Assembly (NCBI RefSeq): GCF_900258035.1
Contig: NZ_OGTP01000009.1
Coordinates: 160,165 to 224,164 of the forward strand
Source of the DNA: Caballeronia novacaledonica
GTDB lineage: Bacteria > Pseudomonadota > Gammaproteobacteria > Burkholderiales > Burkholderiaceae
Length of the DNA: 64,000 nt
Reading direction: 5' to 3'
Of the stretch, positions 1 to 8,573 are shown piece by piece. The translations under genes were made by a program, and so were the position numbers. Numbering within the stretch: the stretch's first letter is position 1; each line of letters starts with the position of its first letter. A model generated the notes under the pieces. It did not search any database. It saw nothing but the letters and a program-made list of their open reading frames with translations, and was not told the DNA's origin.

Positions 1-1639
1 CGGCGATCACCTGATAGGTCTGCGGATCGACGCTGATGGACGGCTGCCATGCATTGTGAATCATGTCGGCCTTCGTCACGTTGCGGCAGTTTTTCACCGC
101 GACCACTTGCTTGCCGAGTCCGTAGCGATCCGCGATGCGCGCTTCCATCGCCATTTGCGACACGAACGTGAGCGACGTCTTGCCGAGCGCACCGCCGCGT
201 GTGGCGAACATCTCGCGGTAATGCACAGGCTGCGGCGTCGGAATCGATGCGTTCGGGTCGCCCATCTGCGCCAGCGCGATCATGCCGCCTTTCACGATGA
301 GCGACGGCTTCACGCCGAAGAACGCCGGTTCCCAGAACACGAGATCGGCCCACTTGCCCGGCTCGATGGACCCGACTTCATGCGCGATGCCATGCGTGAT
401 CGCCGGATTGATCGTGTACTTCGCGACATAGCGCTTCGCGCGGAAATTGTCGTTGCGCGTGCTGTCTTCCTTGAGCGCGCCGCGCTGCACCTTCATCTTG
501 TGCGCCGTCTGCCAGGTGCGGATGATGACTTCGCCGACACGGCCCATCGCCTGCGAATCGGACGACAACATCGACAGCGCGCCGAGATCGTGCAGGATGT
601 CTTCGGCGGCGATGGTCTCGCGGCGAATGCGCGATTCCGCGAACGCGATGTCCTCCGCAATCGACGGATCGAGGTGATGGCACACCATCAGCATGTCGAG
701 ATGCTCGTCGAGCGTGTTGACGGTGTACGGGCGCGTCGGATTCGTGGACGAGGGCAGCACGTTCGATTCGCCCGCCACCTTGATGATGTCCGGCGCGTGA
801 CCGCCGCCCGCGCCTTCCGTGTGATACGTGTGGATCGTGCGGCCCTTGAACGCGGCAATGGTCGTCTCGACGAAGCCCGCTTCGTTGAGCGTGTCCGTGT
901 GGATGGCGACTTGCGTGTCGGTGTCGTCCGCGACGGAAAGGCAATTGTCGATCGCGGCGGGCGTCGTGCCCCAGTCCTCGTGCAGCTTCAGCCCGATCGC
1001 GCCGGCCTTCACCTGCTCGATCAGCGGCTCGGGCAGGCTCGCGTTGCCCTTGCCGAGAAAGCCGAGATTCATCGGCCAGCCATCGGCGGCCTGCAGCATG
1101 CGCTCGATGTGCCAGGGGCCCGGCGTGCAGGTCGTCGCGTTGGTGCCGGTCGCGGGACCGGTGCCGCCGCCCAGCATCGTCGTGACGCCGCTCGCGAGCG
1201 CTTCGTCGATCTGCTGCGGGCTGATGAAGTGGATGTGCGTATCGACGCCGCCCGCCGTGACGATCAGGCCTTCGCCCGCGATCACTTCGGTCGCCGCGCC
1301 GATCGCGATGTTCACGTTCGGCTGGATGTCCGGATTGCCCGCCTTGCCGACCGCGAAGATGCGTCCGCCCTTGATGCCGATATCCGCTTTCACGATGCCC
1401 CAGTGATCGAGGATCAGCGCGTTGGTCACGACCGTATCGACGACATCCGCCGAGGAACGTTGCGACTGGCCCATGCCGTCGCGAATCACCTTGCCGCCGC
1501 CGAACTTCACTTCTTCGCCGTAGGTGGTGAAGTCGCGCTCGACTTCGATGATGAGATCGGTGTCGGCGAGGCGCACGCGGTCGCCGGTGGTCGGGCCGAA
1601 CATTTCCGCATAAGCGCGGCGGCCGATGCGTAGCGTCAT
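1..1639 (-). CDS. ureC: Urease subunit alpha, C-terminus cut by window edge
   Basis: This is the catalytic nickel subunit of urease, which hydrolyses urea to ammonia and carbamate in the cytoplasm. About 546 codons are present, starting at an ATG at 1639; the family usually has about 568-570 residues, so only the last 20 or so lie outside. Visible motifs are [12 protein letters not shown] near the N-terminus, THIHFI (metal-binding histidines), GLKLHEDWG (the lysine carbamylated to bridge the two nickels) and CHHLDP (active-site histidine region). It follows ureB by 16 bp on the same strand. The accessory genes ureE, ureF and ureG are expected just beyond the left edge. No key residue seems missing in the visible part. 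Confidence 0.97.
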   Translation of the reverse strand, partial: MTLRIGRRAYAEMFGPTTGDRVRLADTDLIIEVERDFTTYGEEVKFGGGKVIRDGMGQSQRSSADVVDTVVTNALILDHWGIVKADIGIKGGRIFAVGKAGNPDIQPNVNIAIGAATEVIAGEGLIVTAGGVDTHIHFISPQQIDEALASGVTTMLGGGTGPATGTNATTCTPGPWHIERMLQAADGWPMNLGFLGKGNASLPEPLIEQVKAGAIGLKLHEDWGTTPAAIDNCLSVADDTDTQVAIHTDTLNEAGFVETTIAAFKGRTIHTYHTEGAGGGHAPDIIKVAGESNVLPSSTNPTRPYTVNTLDEHLDMLMVCHHLDPSIAEDIAFAESRIRRETIAAEDILHDLGALSMLSSDSQAMGRVGEVIIRTWQTAHKMKVQRGALKEDSTRNDNFRAKRYVAKYTINPAITHGIAHEVGSIEPGKWADLVFWEPAFFGVKPSLIVKGGMIALAQMGDPNASIPTPQPVHYREMFATRGGALGKTSLTFVSQMAMEARIADRYGLGKQVVAVKNCRNVTKADMIHNAWQPSISVDPQTYQVIA

Positions 1640-1655
1640 GTTTTCGATGTCCTGT

Positions 1656-1961
1656 TCAGAGTGGGCCCATCACAAGGCCATTGAAGCCGTAGACGTGCCG
1701 GTCGCCCGCGAGCGCGACGAGTTCGACGGTGCGTTCCTGTCCCGGCTCGAAGCGCACGGCCGTGCCCGCCGCGATGTTCAGGCGAAAGCCGCGCGCCTTC
1801 TCGCGTTCGAACTTGAGCGCCGCGTTGACTTCGTAGAAATGGAAATGCGAGCCGACCTGCACGGGCCGGTCGCCATGATTCGCGACGACGACCGTCACGG
1901 TCTCGCGTCCCGCGTTGAGCTCGTGCTCGCCATCGTCGATGAAATATTCGCCGGGGATCAT
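1656..1961 (-). CDS. ureB: Urease subunit beta
   Basis: This is the small beta subunit of urease (101 aa, the family's normal length). It begins [18 protein letters not shown], the typical start, and contains the conserved [19 protein letters not shown] region, in which the beta subunit packs on the alpha subunit. It starts 4 bp after the ureA stop and ends 16 bp before ureC, so it is translated as part of a ureABC transcript. It has no catalytic residues of its own; it stabilises the (alpha-beta-gamma) trimer. Nothing unusual was seen. Confidence 0.97.
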   Translation of the reverse strand: MIPGEYFIDDGEHELNAGRETVTVVVANHGDRPVQVGSHFHFYEVNAALKFEREKARGFRLNIAAGTAVRFEPGQERTVELVALAGDRHVYGFNGLVMGPL

Positions 1962-1965
1962 GTTC

Positions 1966-2268
1966 TTAAGGGATCGGATGATGAACCGTCACGAGCTTCG
2001 TGCCGTCGGGAAAGGTCGCTTCGATCTGAATGTCGGGGATCATCTCGGGCACGCCTTCCATCACGTCGTCGCGGGTGAGCAGCGTGGTGCCGTAGTGCAT
2101 GACTTCCGCGACGGTCTTGCCGTCGCGCGCCGCTTCCATCAGTGCGGCCGATATGAACGCGACGGCTTCGGGATGATTGAGCTTGAGGCCGCGCGCGCGG
2201 CGGCGTTCGGCGAGCAATGCTGCGGTGAAGATCAGCAGCTTGTCCTTTTCTCGGGGCGTGAGTTTCAT
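1966..2268 (-). CDS. ureA: Urease subunit gamma
   Basis: This is the gamma subunit of urease, 100 aa, with the family start [20 protein letters not shown] and the conserved [11 protein letters not shown] and [21 protein letters not shown] segments. It is a structural subunit of the cytoplasmic apoenzyme. In many relatives ureD sits directly before ureA. Here a four-gene amino-acid ABC transporter lies between them, and ureA starts 75 bp after the stop of the transporter ATPase gene. No strong ribosome-binding site is visible before its ATG. It may be read through from the transporter transcript. Confidence 0.97.
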   Translation of the reverse strand: MKLTPREKDKLLIFTAALLAERRRARGLKLNHPEAVAFISAALMEAARDGKTVAEVMHYGTTLLTRDDVMEGVPEMIPDIQIEATFPDGTKLVTVHHPIP

Positions 2269-2343
2269 GAGCTTCTTTTACGGAGAAAAGCGTTTCGGGC
2301 CTTGCAATGCTAGCATCGGACGGGCTTTCGACGAGCTTGCATT

Positions 2344-3063
2344 TCACTGGATAAAGCGTTGCAGCTCGACCGTCGAAGGCCGTTCGAAAATCTCCTCCGG
2401 CGCACCCGATTCCCACACGCGGCCCTGATGCATGAACACGACCTTGTCGCTCACCTTGCGTGCGAAGCGCATCTCGTGCGTGACCATGATGAGCGTCATG
2501 CCGTCGCGCGCGAGATCTTCGACGACCGCGAGCACTTCGCCGACGAGCTCCGGATCGAGCGCCGACGTGATCTCGTCGCAGAGCAGCACGGTCGGCTTCA
2601 TCGCGAGCGCGCGTGCAATCGCCACGCGCTGCTGCTGGCCGCCGGACAGCTGGTCGGGATACGCGTCGAACTTGTCGCCGAGACCGACGCGTTCGAGCAC
2701 CGTATGCGCGGTCGCGCGCGCCTTCGCCTTGTGGATCTTCCTGACGACGGTTTGCGCGAGCATCACGTTCTCGCCCGCGGTGAGATGCGGGAAGAGGTTG
2801 TATTGCTGAAACACCATGCCAACCTTGAGACGCAGCGCGCGCAGGTCGGCATGACGCGCGTCGATATGCTCGCCGTCGATTTCGATCGAGCCTTCGTCGA
2901 TGCTCTCCAGCCCGTTCAACGTGCGCAGCAACGTGCTCTTGCCCGAGCCGCTGCGTCCGATGATCGATACGACCTGTCCTTGCTCGACGGCGAAGTCGAT
3001 TCCCTTCAGCACCTGATTCGCGCCGAACTGCTTCTGAAGATTGCGGGTTTCAACGAGCGGCAT
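2344..3063 (-). CDS. Polar amino-acid ABC transporter ATP-binding protein (GlnQ/HisP type)
   Basis: This is the ATPase of a polar amino-acid importer, 239 aa from the ATG at 3063. Walker A is GRSGSGKST, the Q-loop is in [13 protein letters not shown], the signature is LSGGQQQR and Walker B is LLCDEIT. The ATG at 3063 was preferred over a start 27 bp further upstream because the protein then begins [11 protein letters not shown], as in the family, with AAGGAA just before it. It overlaps the end of the upstream permease gene by 14 bp, which suggests translational coupling. The substrate cannot be told from the sequence: glutamine, glutamate, histidine or another polar amino acid would all fit. 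Its place inside the urease block points to a nitrogen-scavenging role. Confidence 0.93.
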   Translation of the reverse strand: MPLVETRNLQKQFGANQVLKGIDFAVEQGQVVSIIGRSGSGKSTLLRTLNGLESIDEGSIEIDGEHIDARHADLRALRLKVGMVFQQYNLFPHLTAGENVMLAQTVVRKIHKAKARATAHTVLERVGLGDKFDAYPDQLSGGQQQRVAIARALAMKPTVLLCDEITSALDPELVGEVLAVVEDLARDGMTLIMVTHEMRFARKVSDKVVFMHQGRVWESGAPEEIFERPSTVELQRFIQ

Positions 3064-3700
3064 TCCATTTCCTTTCGAGCGTGCGCGCATAGCGCGTCAA
3101 CGGATAGCAAAGCACGAAGTAGATGACGGCGACGAGCCCGTACACGAGGAAGGGCCGGAAAGTTGCATTCGAAATCATCGTGCCGGCTTTCGTGAGTTCC
3201 GTGAAGCCGATGATCGATACGAGCGCCGTGTCCTTCACCGCCTGCACCGCGAAGCCGACCGTCGGACCGACGGCGATGCGCGTTGCCTGCGGCAGGATCA
3301 CGTGTCGAAGCTGCTCGAAGTAGCTCATCGCAAGACTCGACGATGCTTCCCATTGCCCCTTCGGCACCGCTTCGACCGAGCCGCGCCAGATTTCCGCGAG
3401 ATAGGCGCTGGTGAAGAGCGTGAGACCGACGGTCGCCGCGAGCCACGGCGAGACGTCGATACCGAGCAGCGGCAAGCCGAAGAACACGAGGAACAGTTGC
3501 ATCAGGAGCGGCGTGCCCTGAAAGATCTGGATATAGAGCTTCACGAGCGTACGCAGCGCGTGCGATTTCGACACGCGCATCACGAGCAGCAGAAAGCCGG
3601 CGATGCCGCCCAGCACGAACGATACGATCGACAGCACGACGGTCCAGCGCGCCGCGAGCAACAGGTTCTCGAAGATCTGCGCGAGCGTGAATTCGATCAT
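3050..3700 (-). CDS. Polar amino-acid ABC transporter permease (second subunit)
   Basis: This is a His/Glu/Gln/Arg/opine-family inner-membrane permease, 216 aa, beginning MIEFTLAQIFENLLLAARW. The EAA loop that docks the ATPase is visible (SVEAVPKGQWEASSSLAMSY followed by LPQA), as is the QGTPLLMQLFLVFFGLP motif of this permease family. Its ATG overlaps the stop of the preceding permease in an ATGA (3697-3700). A longer open frame extends upstream but only overlaps that gene. The two permeases are clear paralogues, as is usual for heterodimeric transporters of this class. Confidence 0.93.
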   Translation of the reverse strand: MIEFTLAQIFENLLLAARWTVVLSIVSFVLGGIAGFLLLVMRVSKSHALRTLVKLYIQIFQGTPLLMQLFLVFFGLPLLGIDVSPWLAATVGLTLFTSAYLAEIWRGSVEAVPKGQWEASSSLAMSYFEQLRHVILPQATRIAVGPTVGFAVQAVKDTALVSIIGFTELTKAGTMISNATFRPFLVYGLVAVIYFVLCYPLTRYARTLERKWNAAR

Positions 3701-4374
3701 CGCGCGGCGCTCCGGCTGTTCATCAGAAAGCGCTTGCCCGCCGCGTTCAACGCGGTGCGCAGCACGAGCGCCATCGCGAGATAGGCCGCGGTGATGAAGA
3801 AGCACGTTTCGAATGCGCGGAAGTTGCGCGACTGGATATAGCTCGCGGCATACGTGAGGTCGGGCACGGAAATCTGCGATACCACGGCCGAGCCGAGCAT
3901 CGTGATGACGATCTGGCTCGTGAGCGCGGGAAACACTTTCGCGAGCGCTTGCGGCAGCACGACATGGCGAAACGTCTCGCCGCGCGACATCGCGAGCGAA
4001 GCCGCCGCTTCGTGATGTCCCTTCGGCACGGCGGCGATGCCCGCGCGGATGATCTCGATCGAATACGCGCCGAGGTTGAGCGTCATCGCGAGAATGGCCG
4101 CGACGTATTCGCTCAAATGAATGCCGAGCGCGGGCAGGCCGAAGAACACGAAGAACAGTTGCACGATGAACGGCGTGTTGCGGACCGCCTCGACATAGCC
4201 GCCGACGATCGCGCTCAGCCACGCACGCCGGCTGTCGCGCGCGGCGGCGCCGAGCACGCCGACCGACACCCCGAGCGCCGTCGAAACGGCGGTCAAGGCG
4301 AGCGTCGTCGCCGCGCCGCTCGCGAACATGCCCGCGTATTGCGCGAGATCGGCGAATTGAAGTTCATAGGCCAT
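3697..4374 (-). CDS. Polar amino-acid ABC transporter permease (first subunit)
   Basis: This is an inner-membrane permease, 225 aa, starting MAYELQFADLAQYAGMFASG. It carries the RNTPFIVQLFFVFFGLP motif and the EAA loop (AGIAAVPKGHHEAAASLAMS followed by LPQAL), which are diagnostic for amino-acid ABC permeases of the HisM/GlnP family. It starts 15 bp after the binding-protein stop and overlaps the next permease by 4 bp. It is the partner of the protein at 3050-3700; together they form the translocation channel fed by the binding protein at 4390-5187. Confidence 0.93.
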   Translation of the reverse strand: MAYELQFADLAQYAGMFASGAATTLALTAVSTALGVSVGVLGAAARDSRRAWLSAIVGGYVEAVRNTPFIVQLFFVFFGLPALGIHLSEYVAAILAMTLNLGAYSIEIIRAGIAAVPKGHHEAAASLAMSRGETFRHVVLPQALAKVFPALTSQIVITMLGSAVVSQISVPDLTYAASYIQSRNFRAFETCFFITAAYLAMALVLRTALNAAGKRFLMNSRSAAR

Positions 4375-4389
4375 ACGTTGCCGCGCTCT

Positions 4390-5187
4390 TCAAAGGCTCG
4401 CGGGCAGCGGCTGGTTGAACCACTTCTTCGACATCGTGTTGAGCGTGCCGTCCTTCTTCGCCTGCGCGATGGCGTCGTCGACCTTGGTCATCAGGCGCGG
4501 CTCGTTCTTGTTCAAGCCGACGAAGCACGGCGAATCCTTGATGATGAACTTCGCTTCGGGCCGGCGCGGCGGATTCTTCGCGAGGATCGCGGCCGCGACG
4601 ATGTTGCCCGCCGCGATCAGTTGCACCTGTCCCGAGAGAAACGCGGAGATGGTCGCGTTGTTGTCCTCGAAGCGCTTGATGGTCGCGTTCGGCGCCATCT
4701 GCGACAGCGCGATTTCTTCCAGCGCGCCGCGCGTCGCGCCGACGGTCTTGCCGGCGAGATCGGCGGGACCGCCCACCTTGATGTCGGCGGGGCCGAACAC
4801 GCCCTGGAAATACGGCGCATAAGCGGTCGAGAAATCGAGCACCTTCTCGCGTTCCGGCGTCTTGCCGAGCGACGAGATCACGAGATCGACCTTGTTGGTC
4901 GTGAGATACGGAATGCGGTTCGCGCTGTTGACGGGCACGAGTTCGAGCTTCACGTTCATCGACTTGGCGAGCAGCGCGGCCATGTCGACGTCGTAGCCTT
5001 GCGGCTTCATGTCGGCGCCGACCGAGCCGAAGGGCGGATAGTCCTCCGGCACGGCCACGCGCAGCGTGCCGTTCTTCGCGATGGTGTCGAGGGCGTCGGC
5101 GTGCGCGGCGAACGGCGTCAGGGAAAACAGCAGCGCGACGAGCGCGGTGCGTCGCGCGCGGGAGAAAGCGGTGAGCGTGGTGAACAT
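4390..5187 (-). CDS. Periplasmic amino-acid-binding protein of ABC transporter
   Basis: This is a family-3 periplasmic solute-binding protein, 265 aa. A signal peptide covers about residues 1-30, with a hydrophobic core (LVALLFSLTPFAAHA) and cleavage likely after AHA. The mature part begins with the family pattern TLRVAVPEDYPPFGSVG and has DVDMAALLAK and DLVISSLGKTPEREKVLDFS. It is the first gene of a four-gene transporter operon. A sigma-54-type -24/-12 element lies about 63 bp upstream, which suggests induction under nitrogen limitation. The ligand is not identifiable; glutamate/aspartate or related polar amino acids are guesses. Confidence 0.92.
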   Translation of the reverse strand: MFTTLTAFSRARRTALVALLFSLTPFAAHADALDTIAKNGTLRVAVPEDYPPFGSVGADMKPQGYDVDMAALLAKSMNVKLELVPVNSANRIPYLTTNKVDLVISSLGKTPEREKVLDFSTAYAPYFQGVFGPADIKVGGPADLAGKTVGATRGALEEIALSQMAPNATIKRFEDNNATISAFLSGQVQLIAAGNIVAAAILAKNPPRRPEAKFIIKDSPCFVGLNKNEPRLMTKVDDAIAQAKKDGTLNTMSKKWFNQPLPASL

Positions 5188-5249
5188 CGATGATCCTTCG
5201 GTCTTGGGCGGCCGCGTTGGACGGCGCGGCTCTTGAGCCGAGGCTTAAA

Positions 5250-5264
5250 GCGAGAGTCGTGCCA
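5250..5264 (-). promoter_or_regulatory. Candidate sigma-54 (-24/-12) promoter for the amino-acid transporter
   Basis: On the minus strand the site reads TGGCACGACTCTCGC. Compared with the sigma-54 consensus TGGCACG-N4-TTGC, only one position differs (TCGC for TTGC), and the GG and GC dinucleotides have the required spacing. Transcription would start near 5238, leaving a leader of about 50 nt before the binding-protein ATG at 5187. The match is direct; the function is inferred. Confidence 0.6.
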
Positions 5265-5359
5265 CCGATGTCTTTTCGTTGTATCGCCTGCGTTTGCCGG
5301 TTTCGCGCGGTTCATCGCGCACAACGGAAGTGCAGACGAATGCGCTCCGCTGGTGCGTA

Positions 5360-6220
5360 CTAGGTAGTCCACAAACGCAAAGGCCGCGCATCGACGCCAT
5401 GCACGACGGGACGAAGACGCGACCAGCAATCGGCGAGCGTGTTTTGCAGCGGCTCCATCGAGCGGCTGATTGCGCGCACGATCAGCACGCCCGGCGCGAC
5501 GCACGACGCGCCGGCGCGCAGTTCATCGTCGAAGGGCAGTTGCGCGGTGAGGGCTTCGGCGAGTGCGTCATCGCACGCGGGCCCGATCGCCCAGAGCGTG
5601 CCGTAGGCGGGGAAGCCTGCGAGTCCTTGCGCGGCGTCGCGCAGCGGATCGGTGGCATCGAGCAGCGTGCGCTCGAACCAGAGCGTCGCGCCGTCGCGCC
5701 GGGCGATGCGCGATATCGCCTTGATGTGTCCTTGCGTCCATTTCTCGCCCGCGGCGGCGCGGCCGAGCAGCATCGCGTCCCAGCCGATCGCGCTCGCGCC
5801 TTCGTCGAGCGTGAGATTGAATTCGAGTTCGATATTCGACGACTCGAACACGATGTTGTTCTGCGGAAGCCAGTCGAGCTTCGCGTGCGCCGCGAGACCG
5901 ATGTCGATGCGTTGTGTCGCGAGCTTGCCGTTGGCTTTGTACCACTTGGTCGCGCCGGGCGTCGTGATGACGGCGTGCGTATGTTCCTGCAGACGAACGT
6001 CGATGGACAGTCGATCGCCGCCCGCCACGCCGCCTGGCGGATGCACGATCACCGAGTGACAGATATCGCCCTCGGGATAGAGCGGCCGCTGCAGCCTCAA
6101 CGGCCCTTCGTGCTTGCGATGAACGCACACGGTGCGGCCATGCTGACGCGCATAGCCGAGTTCGAGCGAGCCGCGCCAGATGTGTGGATCGGCGAGTGTT
6201 GCGTGCGATTCGTGGTGCAT
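5360..6220 (-). CDS. ureD: Urease accessory protein UreD (UreH)
   Basis: UreD is a scaffold protein that binds apo-urease and recruits UreF and UreG for nickel insertion. The gene encodes 286 aa, the usual length. It has the conserved [19 protein letters not shown] and TPGATKWYK segments and [12 protein letters not shown], all typical of the family. It starts 29 bp after urtE and probably belongs to the urt transcript. Normally it is followed by ureA; here the amino-acid transporter (4390-5187 and onward) is interposed, with a 172 bp gap carrying a sigma-54-like promoter. Confidence 0.95.
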   Translation of the reverse strand: MHHESHATLADPHIWRGSLELGYARQHGRTVCVHRKHEGPLRLQRPLYPEGDICHSVIVHPPGGVAGGDRLSIDVRLQEHTHAVITTPGATKWYKANGKLATQRIDIGLAAHAKLDWLPQNNIVFESSNIELEFNLTLDEGASAIGWDAMLLGRAAAGEKWTQGHIKAISRIARRDGATLWFERTLLDATDPLRDAAQGLAGFPAYGTLWAIGPACDDALAEALTAQLPFDDELRAGASCVAPGVLIVRAISRSMEPLQNTLADCWSRLRPVVHGVDARPLRLWTT

Positions 6221-6249
6221 GAGCGATGCGTTTCGGAGCGGAGCCTAGA

Positions 6250-6942
6250 TCATACGGCGATCAGTTCGCGCACTCCATGCGCGTCCATTTCCGAGCCCGC
6301 GCCGCCCGCGACGATTTCACCGCGGCTCATGACCCAGTAGCGGTCGGCGAGCTCGCGCGCGAAGTCGTAATACTGCTCGACGAGCAGCACCGTCATGCCC
6401 ATTTCATCGACGAGTTGCCGGAGCGTGCGGCCGATGTCGCGAATGATCGATGGCTGGATGCCTTCGGTCGGTTCATCGAGGATGAGCAGTTGCGGCTCGC
6501 TCATCAGCGCGCGGCCGATGGCGAGTTGCTGTTGCTGACCGCCGGACAGGTCGCCGCCTCGGCGGTTTTTCATGTCCTTGAGGACCGGGAACAGCGCGTA
6601 GATGTGGTCCGGAATCTTGGAAGGCGCCTTGCGGCTCGCCGCGCCGACCAGCAGGTTTTCTTCGACGGTGAGACGGCCGAAGATGTCGCGGCCTTGTGGC
6701 ACGTAAGCGAGGCCGTTTGCGACTCTTGCGTGGGTTGGCATCGAGGATATCTTGTTGCCGCGCCAGTTGATCGTGCCGCTTTTGGTCGGGACGACGCCCA
6801 TCAGGCAGCGCAGGAGCGTCGTTTTGCCGACGCCGTTGCGGCCGAGCAGGACGGTTAGCTCACCGTCGGGGACGGTCATCTTCACATCGCGGAGGATGTG
6901 GCTGCCGCCGTAGTATTGGTTCAGGTTTTCGACTTGTAGCAT
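6250..6942 (-). CDS. urtE: Urea ABC transporter ATP-binding subunit UrtE
   Basis: This is one of the two ATPases of the urea importer (LivF type, 230 aa). Walker A is GRNGVGKTT, the signature is LSGGQQQQLAIGRAL and Walker B is LLILDEPTEG. The start MLQVENLNQYYGGSHILRDV is the family start. It should form a heterodimer with UrtD. UrtA-D lie upstream on the same strand but are separated from urtE by about 750 bp of non-coding repeat element, so urtE is not tightly coupled to urtD here as it is in most genomes. It is followed by ureD after 29 bp. Confidence 0.95.
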   Translation of the reverse strand: MLQVENLNQYYGGSHILRDVKMTVPDGELTVLLGRNGVGKTTLLRCLMGVVPTKSGTINWRGNKISSMPTHARVANGLAYVPQGRDIFGRLTVEENLLVGAASRKAPSKIPDHIYALFPVLKDMKNRRGGDLSGGQQQQLAIGRALMSEPQLLILDEPTEGIQPSIIRDIGRTLRQLVDEMGMTVLLVEQYYDFARELADRYWVMSRGEIVAGGAGSEMDAHGVRELIAV

Positions 6943-6977
6943 TCTTTTTTCGTGGAATCGTGTGGTCGTTTCGGTCT

Positions 6978-7680
6978 ATTGGTGTTGCCCCTGTGCGGGG
7001 CGGCGGTCACTTGCCAGGGTTTTTCGCCGGATCCCGTTTTCTTAGTGGTTTATTAGCACTGCCCCTGTGCGGGGCGGCAGTCACTTTCTTTGCTGCTGCA
7101 AAGAAAGTAACCAAAGAAAGCAGCTTCTCCCATCCAAAGTGCTTCACGCCGGCCGCGGCACAGGCGATTGGCCTAATGGCCCGCAGAGTAGCGAGTGCCC
7201 TCACAAAACTCACGGGGCTTGGACCGCGCACGGTCCGCCATCACTCGCCACATAACGAACTGGTTCAGCACCAATAGCTCCAGCCCGCTTCGCGGCCGAC
7301 GGGTCAATCGGGTCCGCGTGTGCTTTCTTGCTAACAGCTCCATCTCACTGCGTTCGTCTTTCGTTGGCTTCCCTTGCATACCCGACGGCAGCGCGTAGCG
7401 CTGTGCCGGAACTCTTTCGTGCTGAACCCGTGCCCTAAAACGTATGGTGCGGCGGACCGTGTGCGGTCCAAGCCGCGCGAGTTTTGTGGAGGCACTCACT
7501 ACTGCCGTTCCATTCAGCCAATCGCCTGTGCCGCGGCCGGTGTGAAGTGCTTAGGATGGGGAAAGCTGTTTCTTTGGTTACTTTCTTTGCAGCAGCAAAG
7601 AAAGTGACTGCCGCCCCGCACAGGGGCAGTGCTAATAGACCACTAAGAAAACAGGATTCCACGAACATCCAAACACCAAA
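6978..7680. repeat. Non-coding inverted-repeat element A, between urtD and urtE
   Basis: This stretch has no credible gene. It consists of a left arm (about 7029-7245) and a right arm (about 7440-7668) that are imperfect reverse complements, around a 195 bp centre. Each arm starts with GGATCC/GGAATCC, then TATTAGCACT, then a 24 bp block at 7061-7084 (+) and 7604-7627 (-) whose core folds as GCCCC-TGTGC-GGGGC. Next is a perfect 10 bp hairpin (CTTTCTTTGC, loop TGCT, GCAAAGAAAG; 7084-7107) and a conserved tail with GGCCGCGGCACAGGCGATTGG. A third, shorter copy of the 24 bp block lies at 6987-7010. The element is homologous over its whole length to element B at 12984-13870. Open frames inside it are short, overlap in several frames and follow the repeat, so they are taken as spurious. 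Confidence 0.85.
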
Positions 7681-7688
7681 AAAAACCG

Positions 7689-8573
7689 TCACCGCCCCAG
7701 ATAAGACTCAATAACGGCCTCGTCCCGTTTGACGTCATCCAGCGTGCCTTCGGCAAGAACACTTCCTTCAGCCATCACCGTAACCTTGCCGCTATCGCCG
7801 GCAAGCGCGGCAACGAATTCCATATCATGCTCGACGACCATCATCGAACACGATCCACGCAGCTTGTTCAAAAGCTCCGCGAGCTCCATCGTTTCGTGAT
7901 CGGTCATGCCAGCCGCAGGCTCGTCGAGCAGCAAAAGTGCCGGCTGCTGCATCAGCAACATGCCGATCTCGAGCCGCTGCTTCTGTCCATGCGATAGCTC
8001 GCCCGCCAGTCGCGTCGCATGATGCTGCAAACGAATCAGCTCCAGCGTTTCCTCGATACGCGCCTGCGCCTGACGGTCGAGCCGCGCGCGCAACGACGCA
8101 AACCATCGCTTGTCGGTCTTCATCGCGAGTTCGAGGTTTTCCCACACGGGATGGTTCTCGAACACGGTCGGCTTCTGAAACTTGCGGCCGATGCCCGTTC
8201 GCGCGATCACCGGCTCCGACATGCGCGTGAGATCGAGCGTCTGCCCGAGAAAAACCTTGCCGTCGTCGGGACGCGTCTTGCCGGTGATGACGTCCATCAT
8301 CGTCGTCTTGCCCGCGCCGTTCGGCCCGATCACGCAGCGCAACTCGCCCACATCGATCGACAGCGCCAGCTTGTTCAGCGCGCGAAAGCCGTCGAAGCTC
8401 ACGGTGACGTCTTCGAGATAAAGAATCGTGCCGTGCGATATGTCGATCTCGCCCGGCGCGAGCACGTGCCCGAGACCCGAGATGACGTTGATGTTCTTGT
8501 GGTTCGACTCAGGCAGATCCGGCGCGGGCGGAATCGGCGGCAAATCGACGATCAATGCATGGTGTGCAGTCAT
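7689..8573 (-). CDS. urtD: Urea ABC transporter ATP-binding subunit UrtD
   Basis: This is the second ATPase of the urea importer (LivG type). From the ATG at 8573 it has 294 aa, and that ATG overlaps the urtC stop by 4 bp (ATGA), which decides the start. Walker A is GPNGAGKTT, the signature is LSHGQKQRLEIG and Walker B is LLLLDEPAAGM. The first 45 residues or so (MTAHHALIVDLPPIPPAPDLP) are an extension ahead of the ABC domain, which starts at about LEDVTVSFDGF. The stop lies directly beside repeat element A, so the urtABCD transcript runs into that element. Confidence 0.95.
   Translation of the reverse strand: MTAHHALIVDLPPIPPAPDLPESNHKNINVISGLGHVLAPGEIDISHGTILYLEDVTVSFDGFRALNKLALSIDVGELRCVIGPNGAGKTTMMDVITGKTRPDDGKVFLGQTLDLTRMSEPVIARTGIGRKFQKPTVFENHPVWENLELAMKTDKRWFASLRARLDRQAQARIEETLELIRLQHHATRLAGELSHGQKQRLEIGMLLMQQPALLLLDEPAAGMTDHETMELAELLNKLRGSCSMMVVEHDMEFVAALAGDSGKVTVMAEGSVLAEGTLDDVKRDEAVIESYLGR

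Noticed and set aside
7007..7714. Several 60-108 codon frames inside repeat element A, with sequences such as LPLCGAAVTFFAAAKKV
   Set aside because: The same peptides appear wherever the repeat occurs, in several frames and on both strands. They follow the repeat and not coding selection. Similar frames in element B (12931-13896) are rejected for the same reason.
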